From Scatosoma sp048465415 (GTDB taxonomy: Bacteria > Bacillota > Clostridia > Christensenellales > Borkfalkiaceae): a stretch of 64,000 nucleotides of DNA. The stretch is taken from contig DBFWLO010000014.1 in the NCBI GenBank assembly GCA_048465415.1, positions 101,387-165,386 of the forward strand. The letters run 5' to 3'. Below are positions 41,401-49,603 of this stretch, in pieces. Position 1 is the stretch's first letter; each line of letters begins with the position of its first letter. The notes beneath the pieces are model-generated. The model saw only the letters and a program-made list of their open reading frames with translations, did no database searches and was not told the DNA's origin. The position numbers and the translations under genes were made by a program.

Positions 41401-42190
41401 TTTTATTGAGCGATTCGTCCGCTACGATTTTTTCGCCGGCATAAAGCGCCGCGGCGTTTTCCGCGGTAAAAACGCAGTCGTATATTCTTACGTCGCGGAT
41501 CGCTCCGCCCGTCGCGAAACTCTCGTCGGTGATCGTGTGGGAATACTGATTGTATCTCGCGCCGATGGCGAAGGCGAACCATTCGACGCCCAGAGTGAAT
41601 TCGTTTAGCCCGGTCTGCGTCGTTTTCAACGCGCCGTTGACATAGCACTTAAACTCGCCCAGGCTCTTATCGAAAGTGAGCGTCACCGTGCCCCAGGTCT
41701 CGCCGTTCAGCTCGCTCGCCGCGCCCAACACGTCTGTTCCCCGGTGTTTGGCGTCGATGTTCCCGTTCGCGGCAAAGACGGTAAGGCCGTCGGTGTAACC
41801 GTTGCCCGTCGCGAGAACGGGGTTCCATTCCCCCGTCGCCGTTTCCTTTTTCAGGCCGAAGGAGATCGTATAATCGGAGAGATAGTCGGAAAAATCCTTT
41901 CCCGATTCCAGTTCCGTCGCATACAAAGCGCCGCCGGAAGCGAAGTTGAGATAGCTTCCCTTCTCGTCGCTGCCGTTCGTCAAGGTCGTACCATACGTCA
42001 AAAGGTCGAAATTGCCCGCGCTGTCTTTGCCGAGATTCGTTGGATCTTTAAATTCGTAGCGAGCGATGGGCGCCAGTTCGGCGGCCTCCGCAAAGACCTG
42101 CGTATTTTGCAGGGCGAGACCGACTCCCGCCGCGAGGACCGCCGCACTCAGGCAGGCGGCGACTCCTCTGATTTTGGTCGATTTTTTCAT
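38444..42190 (-). CDS. Large secreted protein: three LamG domains, InlB-type repeats, Cys-type C-terminal signal
   Basis: 1248 aa. Start ATG 42190 has GAGGAGG upstream. After the signal peptide come three ConA/LamG-like modules opening near residues 43, 358 and 688 with almost the same sequence (RYEF-DPTNLGKDS-G-FDLL, then DFSDYLSDYTISFGLKK). Residues about 1067-1205 hold two Listeria-Bacteroides/InlB-type repeats (AGYTFDGWYASADFAGE and QGYTFDGWYKDEALTEL). The end is KKGCGKGCGGVAGIGG, a hydrophobic helix and KKRKS. It is probably a surface glycan-binding adhesin or scaffold. No catalytic residues are seen. Confidence 0.87.
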   Translation of the reverse strand: MKKSTKIRGVAACLSAAVLAAGVGLALQNTQVFAEAAELAPIARYEFKDPTNLGKDSAGNFDLLTYGTTLTNGSDEKGSYLNFASGGALYATELESGKDFSDYLSDYTISFGLKKETATGEWNPVLATGNGYTDGLTVFAANGNIDAKHRGTDVLGAASELNGETWGTVTLTFDKSLGEFKCYVNGALKTTQTGLNEFTLGVEWFAFAIGARYNQYSHTITDESFATGGAIRDVRIYDCVFTAENAAALYAGEKIVADESLNKIETLTAEANYKVRPEVSDETLLKMSGLISLSATDTEGNRYDDLTCVYTSVVRAADSPKITVRGIVLDPRVANAAAKGFACEVGLYTSADSVLLKPVVRYEFDDPKNLGKDSMGHFDLLTYGTSLTNGKDEKGSFLNFASGGALYAQDLDGTADFSDYFSDYTISFGLKRTVAGGADWGPVLATGNGYANGSGDAGITVFAAGGNVDVKLSGKDAAIDYLSPAGEITSEKWSVVTITFDGAKGVLKCYVDGQLKGTHAADFHLGLDSFAFTIGGRYNQYSDSIVDAGLPSAFAADGAIRDVRIYDCALNAQNVLDLAGGDEAVLDGLTAIESVIDIPEANFKIDASLSDSEILSMKDLAPETVEVRATDGKNYSSPVFWLGVERTSKQALVKGLLFGGVSNAAGVALEIEVPFAAEKDMGELKPLARYEFRDSTNLGKDSMGHFDLAMKGKGLRQGADGASLDFNDNLTGYLQAADLGGGKDFSDYLSSYTISFLIKKDISGTDAWNDVIVSAGSYESGLTVQGADGKLTAFLDSGTFAQKAGLNESINNEAYAYIAVAYDAESGRCSVYIDGVFAACVYGDPAKDALAGAGDYAFTIGGRSQLLTNNAFTIMTSGVLKDVRVYDYALSSQNIYDLHRANAGYTSVLPYTYIAKIAAPAVNNVVRAENPLETILSGLPETVAVTLGDGAAAQEKIVWLPTAGEGKLRGFLCSKLANVGGEFVEIPLKYAQKISIAHASLQNVEVNGAAYEGDFLLSFRDVLAFEVTADAHYAVTEVKIGDSVLAPLNGVYTVEVNDYSDIFVSAEAVKYRVRYHTDTGDGVVNRYYTIEDEKIDLLAVEKAGYTFDGWYASADFAGERVLSLSPSDAEDKELFARFTKIAYLVSFKADGETLKTERVDFGKKPTDYTPEKQGYTFDGWYKDEALTELYDFDAALSGDLTLYAKFTPAKVEAKKGCGKGCGGVAGIGGVLAAGALALGLVFGKKRKS

Positions 42191-42203
42191 GATTTTCCTC
42201 CTC

Positions 42204-44171
42204 TTATCCTTCATGGATTTTATATTTTACAGTCGCGCCTTTCCCCGCGTCTTTCATGAGGAAGGTGAGAGCGATTTCGCCCGACCAGTCGACGGGAGCT
42301 TTGTCTTTGAGCTTTACCCGTACGATTCCCTTTTTATCCGTCGTCAAACCGATTGTCTCGTCGGCGGGGCGGCGGGTGCCGAAGGGAAGCGCCCATTCCT
42401 CCTCTTTGCCGTCGAACGCATAGAATACGCTTTCGCCGTAGGTGCCGTCCTTGCGTCTGAAATCGACGCGGAAGCCGAGCGCGGCGCCTGACGACTCGGC
42501 AAAGTTTCCCCATTTTTCGTAAGACACCGAGAGATCGGCAGGGGTTTTGAGGCGCAGGCTGATCGCTGTTTTGCCCTGTTCGTTGTCCGCCATGGAGAGA
42601 TGCGTCGTCAGGCTCTGCGCGTGCGTTTCCGCATACGGCATACCGTAGCTTCGAGTGTCGTAATAATATTCCTTTTTCAAAAGTTCGACGCCGCTTTTTT
42701 TGTCCAGATCGTCCCTGCCGCTTTCGTCGCCGAGTTCGATATAGCAGGCGGAGTTCGCTTCCAGCGTCGCGGACACGCGTTCCATAGCCCCGGTTTTATG
42801 GATCAGCTGATAGGGCGTCTGAATTTTGCCGTTATAATTGATGTGGTCGGCGGAAATTTTATAGACGTCCGTCGAAGCGGCCTCGAAGGGCAGGCCTTTT
42901 AGTTCGACGTCTATCGTCAGCGCGCTCTCGCCGCGGTTGAACAAAATCGCGCCCGCGCGGCTGTCGTCGGCGGCCGCGTACACGCCCAGATCTTCGGGAA
43001 GGCCGTTGACTGCGATCCTGTCCACGGGCAGCCTGCCGTAGCACCAAAGCACGGAATAGGAGGGATTGTAACGATAGGAATTTTTATCCACGACGCCGAA
43101 ATCGTCGGAGAGATACATGGGCCAGAAGGCGCGAGAGACGTCCGTCGCTTTTAAAAGCGGATCGATGGAAGCGAACATCGCGGAGATGCGCTGCGTGGTA
43201 TCCTCCTTAGACGCGGCGGTGCTCACGGGGTGATATTCCGTGAGGTGCTGCTGCAAGGTGGAGAGTTCCGCATATTCGTCCGCGTAGCGATTGATATTTT
43301 CATGCATGAAATCCAACGAATAGCGAAAATCCGCGCTTTCGTCGAAGTTTCCTTCCACTTCGCCCGTTTCGCTGCCGTAATAGTGCCAGGCGAGCGCGTC
43401 GGGAAAAGCTTCTTTTTTTGATTCCGACAAAAATCTCTCGAAATTCGGCATCGTCACGCCCTCGTACGTTTCCGATTTAGCGAAGAAATTCGAAGCAAAA
43501 GCAAGCCCCAGGGCTGAGACGACCGCGTTTTCGTCGCCGCGCTTCACCGCCGCCGTCGCCGTCGCGCTCGTCTTCATCAGATCGTATACGCTGTCGTACC
43601 AATCGCCGAGGTCGGGTTCGTTCCAGGTCTCGTAAGCGGCCTTTACGCCCGACGCTTTGAGATAAGCGGAGACGTTTTCCATGACTTCCGCGTATTTTTC
43701 ATAGTCCGGTTTTCTTGCGTAGCCGTTCGTCTGGGCGTATTCGGGGATTCCGTTGAGGATCAGGTAGGGCGTCGTGTTCGTCTTTTGCAGGCTTTCGGCC
43801 AGCTGCAAGGTGGTGCCGTATTCCGCGGCGGTTTCGCCTTTGAGCGTAGAGGAAGATCCGATCTTGCAGCCGAGGCCGTAATTGCCGAAAAACATGTCCG
43901 TGCGGAAGTACTCGGCGTTTAAGTCGCTTAACGCATTCAGGGTATAGAGCGCGTCGGCGTTGAGCGTCGCATTCATGTTGCCGTTGAGCGGCCAGATCGG
44001 GCAGTGGGAGTCGATCTTTTTGATAAACTGGATTTCCGTGCCCGTTTTTTGGGAAAAATCCAGCGTCAGCGCCTTTCGCGGCGCGGATTGTTCCCCGCAG
44101 GCGGCCAGGCAGGGAAACAGACAAGACGCGGCAAACGCCGCCGCCAAAGATTGGAAAATTATTTTTTTCAT
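42204..44171 (-). CDS. Lipoprotein glycoside hydrolase, GH39-like clan GH-A
   Basis: 655 aa. A lipobox at CLAACG is followed by a TIM barrel with the acid/base Glu in AAYETWNEPDLGDWYD (about residue 184) and a nucleophile candidate in LTEYHPVS (about 315). This spacing and the WNEPD motif resemble GH39 beta-xylosidases and iduronidases. A C-terminal beta-sandwich (about 490-655) is probably carbohydrate-binding. It would act outside the membrane before uptake. Substrate is unknown; xylo- or uronic-acid glycans are possible. It precedes the triple-LamG gene by 13 bp. Confidence 0.8.
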   Translation of the reverse strand: MKKIIFQSLAAAFAASCLFPCLAACGEQSAPRKALTLDFSQKTGTEIQFIKKIDSHCPIWPLNGNMNATLNADALYTLNALSDLNAEYFRTDMFFGNYGLGCKIGSSSTLKGETAAEYGTTLQLAESLQKTNTTPYLILNGIPEYAQTNGYARKPDYEKYAEVMENVSAYLKASGVKAAYETWNEPDLGDWYDSVYDLMKTSATATAAVKRGDENAVVSALGLAFASNFFAKSETYEGVTMPNFERFLSESKKEAFPDALAWHYYGSETGEVEGNFDESADFRYSLDFMHENINRYADEYAELSTLQQHLTEYHPVSTAASKEDTTQRISAMFASIDPLLKATDVSRAFWPMYLSDDFGVVDKNSYRYNPSYSVLWCYGRLPVDRIAVNGLPEDLGVYAAADDSRAGAILFNRGESALTIDVELKGLPFEAASTDVYKISADHINYNGKIQTPYQLIHKTGAMERVSATLEANSACYIELGDESGRDDLDKKSGVELLKKEYYYDTRSYGMPYAETHAQSLTTHLSMADNEQGKTAISLRLKTPADLSVSYEKWGNFAESSGAALGFRVDFRRKDGTYGESVFYAFDGKEEEWALPFGTRRPADETIGLTTDKKGIVRVKLKDKAPVDWSGEIALTFLMKDAGKGATVKYKIHEG

Positions 44172-44175
44172 TCTC

Positions 44176-44805
44176 TTACTCCCCGTAACTGATTTTGAGT
44201 TCCACGCGCGTCAGATCGTTATATCTGCCCTCGTTGGCGCTCATCACGAAATAGAGCACTTCGCCCGCTTCCACCGTCAGTTTTGTTTTTTCCGAAGCCG
44301 CCGGCCGGCTGCCGACGAGATACGCGGAATAGAAGGCCGTCTTATTGTCGAAGCTCGTGAGGCAATAGAAGCTGACGCCGTCGTCGCCGTCCCCTTGTTC
44401 GTAGATGAGTTCGAGATTGAGTTCCACGCTCACGCGTCCCGCTCTCGGGACCTTGAAACAGGCGGCCATTTCATAGAGATTGGAAGGCTGCCATTCGTCT
44501 TTCTGGATATACATAATCGGATCGGAATTGCCGCGATAAGCGCCCGAATAGGGATCGTAGACCATGTACGAGAGCTCGCCGTCCGTCGAGCCGTAGCAAT
44601 AGTACCAGCCGCAGTAGCTCTGCATGTCCGCGTATTGCAGAAGATTGGAAAATTCGCTCATCTCCCCGTAATCGGGAAAATCGTATTCGGTATAATCGTC
44701 CTGCGCGGGCAGAGGGAGCGCTGCTTTTCTCTCTTCCCCGCTCTCCCCGCAAGCCGCGAGGCTGAGGAGGAAAAACGCCGCTATAAACGCATATATTTTT
44801 TTCAT
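44176..44805 (-). CDS. Small lipoprotein with one WYYCYG domain
   Basis: 209 aa. The lipobox SLAACG is followed by an acidic linker and a single domain of about 150 residues opening with CGWYYCYGSTDGELSYMVY. The rest is beta-rich (GRVSVELNLELIYE, GEVLYFVMSANEGRYNDLTR), like a carbohydrate-binding sandwich. The same domain occurs twice in the protein encoded just upstream. The family is not recognised. It lies 4 bp before the GH39-like gene. A glycan-binding helper role is inferred. Confidence 0.7.
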   Translation of the reverse strand: MKKIYAFIAAFFLLSLAACGESGEERKAALPLPAQDDYTEYDFPDYGEMSEFSNLLQYADMQSYCGWYYCYGSTDGELSYMVYDPYSGAYRGNSDPIMYIQKDEWQPSNLYEMAACFKVPRAGRVSVELNLELIYEQGDGDDGVSFYCLTSFDNKTAFYSAYLVGSRPAASEKTKLTVEAGEVLYFVMSANEGRYNDLTRVELKISYGE

Positions 44806-44815
44806 TTTTCCTCCC

Positions 44816-46093
44816 TCATTTCGTTTTATCGAAATCGCCCGGTTTTTTGGGCACTTCGATGACGCCGATCATTTCCGCCTCCGTCTGCGCGAGCGAGAGA
44901 TATTTCGTATAGTTCTCTTCGGGATCGTAATTGTCGCCCTTTTCCTCCCAGAAGATCTGGACGCGGAAACAGGTGTAATCGTTGGCGGAATTATAACGCT
45001 TGCCCGCATGGAGTTGAAGCATGATCGTGTCCCCTTTTTTTACGGGGATATTCTGCATATTGTCTATGGAATAGGGTTGGAGTTCGGCCGCCTCGAAATG
45101 TTTGGAGACCAGCCGTTCGCCGTTGAGCCAGATTGCCGCGTCCACGCCGTCGCCCGCCGCCACGCGTTTGATGATATCCCCTTCGAGCGAAACGACGCCG
45201 TCCTGCTTCGCCACCCAGACGCGGAGCGTGGACCAGCGGTAACAGCCCGGGTGCATGCTCTCCTTCGTGATCTGCTGATACCAGATATCGTGCCCGGCAC
45301 GCCAGCCGATCTCGCTGGAATTGTTCATATATCCATACGTCAAAAACAAATACTTTTCCGGCAGGCCGTAGCAATAATACCAATCGTTTTCCCCCTGCTT
45401 ATCGCCGTAATAAGAAGTCCAGTCGATGACTCGTCTATCGCCCACGGAGAGCTCGCCGCTCCCCTGCCCCGTCTTTGTGAAGCGCACGGCCGTTTTGAAA
45501 TCCGTGCCGTCGTTGGCGTTCGTGCCGTTGTTATTGAGCACAAAATAGAGAATGTCCCCCCGCCTCACCGGAAATGCGGCCCGCCCTTCATCGCTGCTTT
45601 CGCCCGAAGCGAGCGGCTTTTCATATAGTATCTTCGTCTCTCCCGAAGCCGCGGCACGATACAGGATTGAAACCTTTACGCCGTCCGTCGCCCCGACGGC
45701 GAGCGTTGCCGAAAGCCCGACGTCGGCGGTTCCGTCCGCCTCCGCGAGCCAGAGTTTGATGACGTCGAAACTCCCGCCCGGGTGCGCGCCGTTTTCGTAG
45801 ATCAACGCGTACGGCTCCGTCTCGTCGCCCGTCTCCCAGCGCCGGTCGAGCTCGGAATAAGTGAGACGGTAGTATTTGCCGTCCGCTTTTCCGTAGCAGT
45901 AATACCAGCCGTTTTTCCCTTGTTCGGCGTTATTCGACCGCGCGTACTCGGCCTCGGTGAAAGAGACGGGCGTTTCTTCCGCCGAAGCGTCCCCCGCCGC
46001 ATACCCCGTTGTCGCCGCAAAGAACGCGGCGGACGCGGCCAGTAGGCTGCAAAGTTTAATGCCCCAGATTTTTCGCGTATTCGTTGTATTCAT
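44816..46093 (-). CDS. Secreted protein with two WYYCYG domains
   Basis: 425 aa. A signal peptide (cleavage near GYA-AGD) is followed by two related domains, opening near residues 62 (NGWYYCYGKADGKYYRLTY) and 235 (NDWYYCYGLPEKYLFLTY). Each continues with an HPG motif, a WVA/WLA strand and a VKKGDTIMLQLHA-type ending. The pattern suggests beta-sandwich carbohydrate-binding modules with no family I recognise. A perfect GGGAGGTGATAA site precedes the ATG, inside the end of the upstream binding-protein gene, so the two overlap by 38 nt. Unlike its neighbour it has no lipobox. Confidence 0.75.
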   Translation of the reverse strand: MNTTNTRKIWGIKLCSLLAASAAFFAATTGYAAGDASAEETPVSFTEAEYARSNNAEQGKNGWYYCYGKADGKYYRLTYSELDRRWETGDETEPYALIYENGAHPGGSFDVIKLWLAEADGTADVGLSATLAVGATDGVKVSILYRAAASGETKILYEKPLASGESSDEGRAAFPVRRGDILYFVLNNNGTNANDGTDFKTAVRFTKTGQGSGELSVGDRRVIDWTSYYGDKQGENDWYYCYGLPEKYLFLTYGYMNNSSEIGWRAGHDIWYQQITKESMHPGCYRWSTLRVWVAKQDGVVSLEGDIIKRVAAGDGVDAAIWLNGERLVSKHFEAAELQPYSIDNMQNIPVKKGDTIMLQLHAGKRYNSANDYTCFRVQIFWEEKGDNYDPEENYTKYLSLAQTEAEMIGVIEVPKKPGDFDKTK

Positions 46094-47744
46094 TTATCAC
46101 CTCCCGGCCGTGATACTTGGTGAGATAATCGTTCGTATAGGAGTTCCAGGCGCCGTTCAGACTGTCGTTGACGATGATGAGATTCTCCCAATTCACCGCG
46201 CCTTTCGCGTCGTACGCGCCGCTGTAATAGGATTTCTCCCGCACCATGTTCGTGATGCTCGTTTCGTAATATTCCTGCAGCGAATTTGCATACTCGACGT
46301 ATTTGGGCGTTTGCAGATAAGGAATTGTATCGTAGCGGCAATATTCTTTCGCCTTATCCATGATCGCGACGATCTTATCGGCGTTCGTCGCGTAGGGACT
46401 GTAATAGTCGGAAGTCCACCAGGCGTACGTGCCCAGCACTGTCGCCTTTTCATAGCTCAAAAGCGTGTAATTGAAGCCCTTGCCGTTCTTGCCCAGCTTA
46501 CTGATCTTCTCCCCTTTGGAGTCCGTCTCGTAATGCACGCCTTCGATCCCGTACAGGAAGAGATCGAGGCCCTCGTCGCTATGGAGAAAGTCCAAAAGTT
46601 CGAGCGCTTTTAAAATCTTCGCTTTCCCGATGTCCGCGTTAATGCAGATGACCGTCCAGAAATCGGGATGCCCTTTGGCGCCGCGCGTGCCGTCCGGGCC
46701 TGCCGGCGGCGCGATCATATCGATCTTCGCCGTCGCGCTCTCGATCGTCTCGCCGAAGTTCGCCGCCATAAATCCGCTGACGATGGTGTTGTACCAGGTA
46801 TGCGCCAGCATCATGCCCACCTTGCCCTGCATGAATTTGTCCTGTTTGTCGTCGACATTGTTCGTCACCCAGTCGGGATCCATGATATTTTCCGAAATCA
46901 GACGATTGATAAAGGCCACCGCCTTTTTGTTCCCTTCCGTAACGCTGCTGTTCGTATAACCGTCGCCGTCTTTGATCATGTGGTTATAACCGCCGAACGC
47001 TTCGTAGATCCAGTTGTCCGTATAGCAGTCGGAGGAAGAATAACCGTAAGTGTCGGAAGCGCCGTTCTCGTCGGGATCATAGAGGGTGAAGGCGCGGGCG
47101 AGACGGTAAAACTCCACCAGATCGTCCGGCTCTTGGAATCGCCCGGCTTCCAGTTCCGCGGCGGAGGGCGCGTGCCCGAGCTCTTCCGTCAATATCCTCG
47201 TTAATTTTTCCGGCTTGTTGAGATTGTCGATCCAGTCCGCACGCACGTACATCGCGAACTCCAACGACCAGTTGATGGGAACGGACCAGTGCTTACCTTT
47301 GGAATAGTACACGTTGTCTTTGAGAAAATCGTATTTTTGCAGCTGACGGTAAAGATTGGGATATTTCGTTTCGCTCACGTAATCGGAGACGGGGACGATC
47401 GCCTCGTCGCGGATCATTTTCCGGTACAGCGCGGGCGTTTCGGGGCCTTTGGTGATGAACAGATCGGGCAGTTCGTTGGTGTTGAACCGCCGCGTGATCG
47501 CGTCCTCCCAGGCGTCGGAGCCGGTCGTGATCGCGGTGAGTTCCACCCCGCCGATCGCGTCGGACACCGCTTTATAGAGCGGCGAATTCATCTTTTTCGC
47601 GGTATTCACATAGGAAAAATCCCAGCGGAAAAGGGTGAGTTCGTTCACCGGGCCGTCCCCTTTGCCGCCGCAACCGACCGCGGCAAAGATGAGAACAACT
47701 CCCAGCGACGCCGCAAAGATTTTTTTCAAAAACGATTTTTTCAT
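46056..47744 (-). CDS. Sugar-binding lipoprotein of an LplABC/YtcQ-type ABC importer
   Basis: 562 aa, the long form typical of LipO/YtcQ binding proteins. The lipobox FAAVGCGG is followed by two lobes (WEDAITRRFNTNELPDLFI, MQGKVGMMLAHTWYNT). A DPDENGASDTYGYS loop is the calcium-type loop common in this family. Start ATG 47744 has GAGGAG upstream. Permeases are encoded directly upstream. It likely captures polymer-derived oligosaccharides. Confidence 0.92.
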   Translation of the reverse strand: MKKSFLKKIFAASLGVVLIFAAVGCGGKGDGPVNELTLFRWDFSYVNTAKKMNSPLYKAVSDAIGGVELTAITTGSDAWEDAITRRFNTNELPDLFITKGPETPALYRKMIRDEAIVPVSDYVSETKYPNLYRQLQKYDFLKDNVYYSKGKHWSVPINWSLEFAMYVRADWIDNLNKPEKLTRILTEELGHAPSAAELEAGRFQEPDDLVEFYRLARAFTLYDPDENGASDTYGYSSSDCYTDNWIYEAFGGYNHMIKDGDGYTNSSVTEGNKKAVAFINRLISENIMDPDWVTNNVDDKQDKFMQGKVGMMLAHTWYNTIVSGFMAANFGETIESATAKIDMIAPPAGPDGTRGAKGHPDFWTVICINADIGKAKILKALELLDFLHSDEGLDLFLYGIEGVHYETDSKGEKISKLGKNGKGFNYTLLSYEKATVLGTYAWWTSDYYSPYATNADKIVAIMDKAKEYCRYDTIPYLQTPKYVEYANSLQEYYETSITNMVREKSYYSGAYDAKGAVNWENLIIVNDSLNGAWNSYTNDYLTKYHGREVINEYNEYAKNLGH

Positions 47745-47763
47745 GGTTTGTCTCCTCGGCTTT

Positions 47764-48672
47764 TCAGCCCTTGATCGCGCCGAACATGACGCCTTTGGTA
47801 AAATATTTCTGCACAAACGGATACATGACCAGCATGGGCAGAATGGAAACGACGATCATCGCCGCGTTTTTCCCCTGGGTGAACAAGCTGTCCACGTCTA
47901 CGCTGCCGCCGCTCCCGTATCCGTCCGACTGGTTGGCCGTCAGTACGTTGCGAAGCTCCAAAGCCAGCGGATAGAGATCGTCGCGCTCGCCGAGGAAGAT
48001 CATCGGCCAATACCAGTCGTTCCATTTTTCCACGACGTAATAGAGACAGATCGTCGCAAACCCCGCTTTGGACAAGGGAACGACGAACATGAACAGTTTG
48101 CGGAACTCCCCGCAGCCGTCGATTTCGCAGGAATCCAAAAGGTCCTGCGGCACCTGCGCGAAAAAGTTTCTCAAAATGATCATATTGAAAGTATTGACGG
48201 CCGTGGGAATGATCAAAGAGGCCAGACTGTTGGTGAGATGGAGAGAACGCACGGTGAGGTAGAACGGAATCAAGCCGCCGCCGAAGTACATCGTGACGAG
48301 AATGAGCGTAAAAAATATTTTGTTCAGCGGCAGATCCTTCTTGCTCAGCACGTACGCGCCGAAGGAGGTGAGCAGCATGCTGTACGCGGCACCGACGACG
48401 GTGACGAAGATCGAAATGAGGAAATTGACGATGATCCGATCCTGATAGAAAATGAATTTATACGCCTCGACGTTGAAATCGCGGGGCAGAACGAAAAAGC
48501 GGGCGCTTAAATAATCGCTCTGCGAAGCGAAGGAAAGGGTAAGCTCGTAGACGAGAGGAAAAAGACAAAATAGCGCGAAGACGATCATCAGGCAATAGAC
48601 GAAGCTCATTGCGATCCGCTCGCCCGCGGACGTTTTCTTTTTCGGTCTATTTGGCCGTTTCGTAAATTCCAT
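47764..48672 (-). CDS. ABC transporter permease, LplC/YtcP type
   Basis: 302 aa with six transmembrane helices and the family pattern VTMYFGGGLIPFYLTVRSLH, then the EAA-like loop DSCEIDGCGEFRKLFMFVVP. The C-terminus FVQKYFTKGVMFGAIKG is nearly invariant in YtcP proteins. It pairs with the LplB-type subunit, whose gene overlaps by 26 nt. Confidence 0.94.
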   Translation of the reverse strand: MEFTKRPNRPKKKTSAGERIAMSFVYCLMIVFALFCLFPLVYELTLSFASQSDYLSARFFVLPRDFNVEAYKFIFYQDRIIVNFLISIFVTVVGAAYSMLLTSFGAYVLSKKDLPLNKIFFTLILVTMYFGGGLIPFYLTVRSLHLTNSLASLIIPTAVNTFNMIILRNFFAQVPQDLLDSCEIDGCGEFRKLFMFVVPLSKAGFATICLYYVVEKWNDWYWPMIFLGERDDLYPLALELRNVLTANQSDGYGSGGSVDVDSLFTQGKNAAMIVVSILPMLVMYPFVQKYFTKGVMFGAIKG

Positions 48673-49603
48673 ATCCGTTTATCCTCTTGACTATAAAATT
48701 CGCGCCCAAAAGCAAGGTAAAGTTGATTGTGTTTTTGAACAGTCCCAACGCCGTCGCCTGCTCGAAGTTACCGTCCGTCATGCCGATCCGGTACATATAC
48801 GTATCGATAATATCCGCCACGTCGTAGATCGTCTTATTATAAAGGTTGAAAATCGGATCGAAGCCGGCGTTCATGACGTTCCCCACCGCGAGCACGAACA
48901 TCATGAGAATGATCGGCCCGATCGAGGGCAAAGTGATGTAGACGATCTTTTTGAAACGGTTGCAGCCGTCTATTTCCGCCGCCTCGTAGAGATTGACGTC
49001 GATGCCCGACATGGCGGCGGTATAGATGATCGTGCCCCAGCCCGCTTCTTTCCAGATCGTCGCAAAGATCAGAATAAAATAGAAATACGAGGACGTGGTC
49101 AAAAATTCCTTGCGCGTACCGCCGAAGCCGACGATGATTTGATTGACGAGTCCGTCGCCCGTGGCGAAGAGCATTTTCACCAGTCCGCCGATGATCACCC
49201 AGGAAATGAAATAAGGAAGATAGATGATCGTCTGCACCGGTTTTTTCACGCTCTTACAGCCCATTTCTTCCAGGCAGACGGACATGAGAATGGGGATAGG
49301 AAAACAGAACAGAAGTTTGAGCGCGCTGATGAGAAAGGTGTTTTTGACCGCGCGGAAAAATTCCGGGGCGGCGAAGATCTTGCGGAAATGCGTCCAACCT
49401 ATCCATTCGCTGCCCCAAATCCCTTTGCGCGGCGAATAATCCTTGAACCCCAGCACGATCCCGTACATCGGATAGTAACTGAATAGGAGATAATGCGCAA
49501 GCACGACCGCCATCATCAGATACAGCGGCCAAAGCCTGCGCATATTCCGCAGTAATTTTTTTCTTTTCGTCGTGGTAGTCGTTTCCAATGGCCTATCCCT
49601 CAC
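48647..49603 (-). CDS. ABC transporter permease, LplB/YteP type
   Basis: 318 aa. Six transmembrane helices, the N-terminal block YYPMYGIVLGFKDYSPRKGI and the EAA loop YEAAEIDGCNRFKKIVYITL are typical of LplB/YteP. The end FIVKRINGYGIYETAK also fits. It forms the heterodimeric channel with the YtcP-type subunit. The start overlaps the oxidoreductase stop by 4 nt. Confidence 0.94.
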   Translation of the reverse strand: MRDRPLETTTTTKRKKLLRNMRRLWPLYLMMAVVLAHYLLFSYYPMYGIVLGFKDYSPRKGIWGSEWIGWTHFRKIFAAPEFFRAVKNTFLISALKLLFCFPIPILMSVCLEEMGCKSVKKPVQTIIYLPYFISWVIIGGLVKMLFATGDGLVNQIIVGFGGTRKEFLTTSSYFYFILIFATIWKEAGWGTIIYTAAMSGIDVNLYEAAEIDGCNRFKKIVYITLPSIGPIILMMFVLAVGNVMNAGFDPIFNLYNKTIYDVADIIDTYMYRIGMTDGNFEQATALGLFKNTINFTLLLGANFIVKRINGYGIYETAK

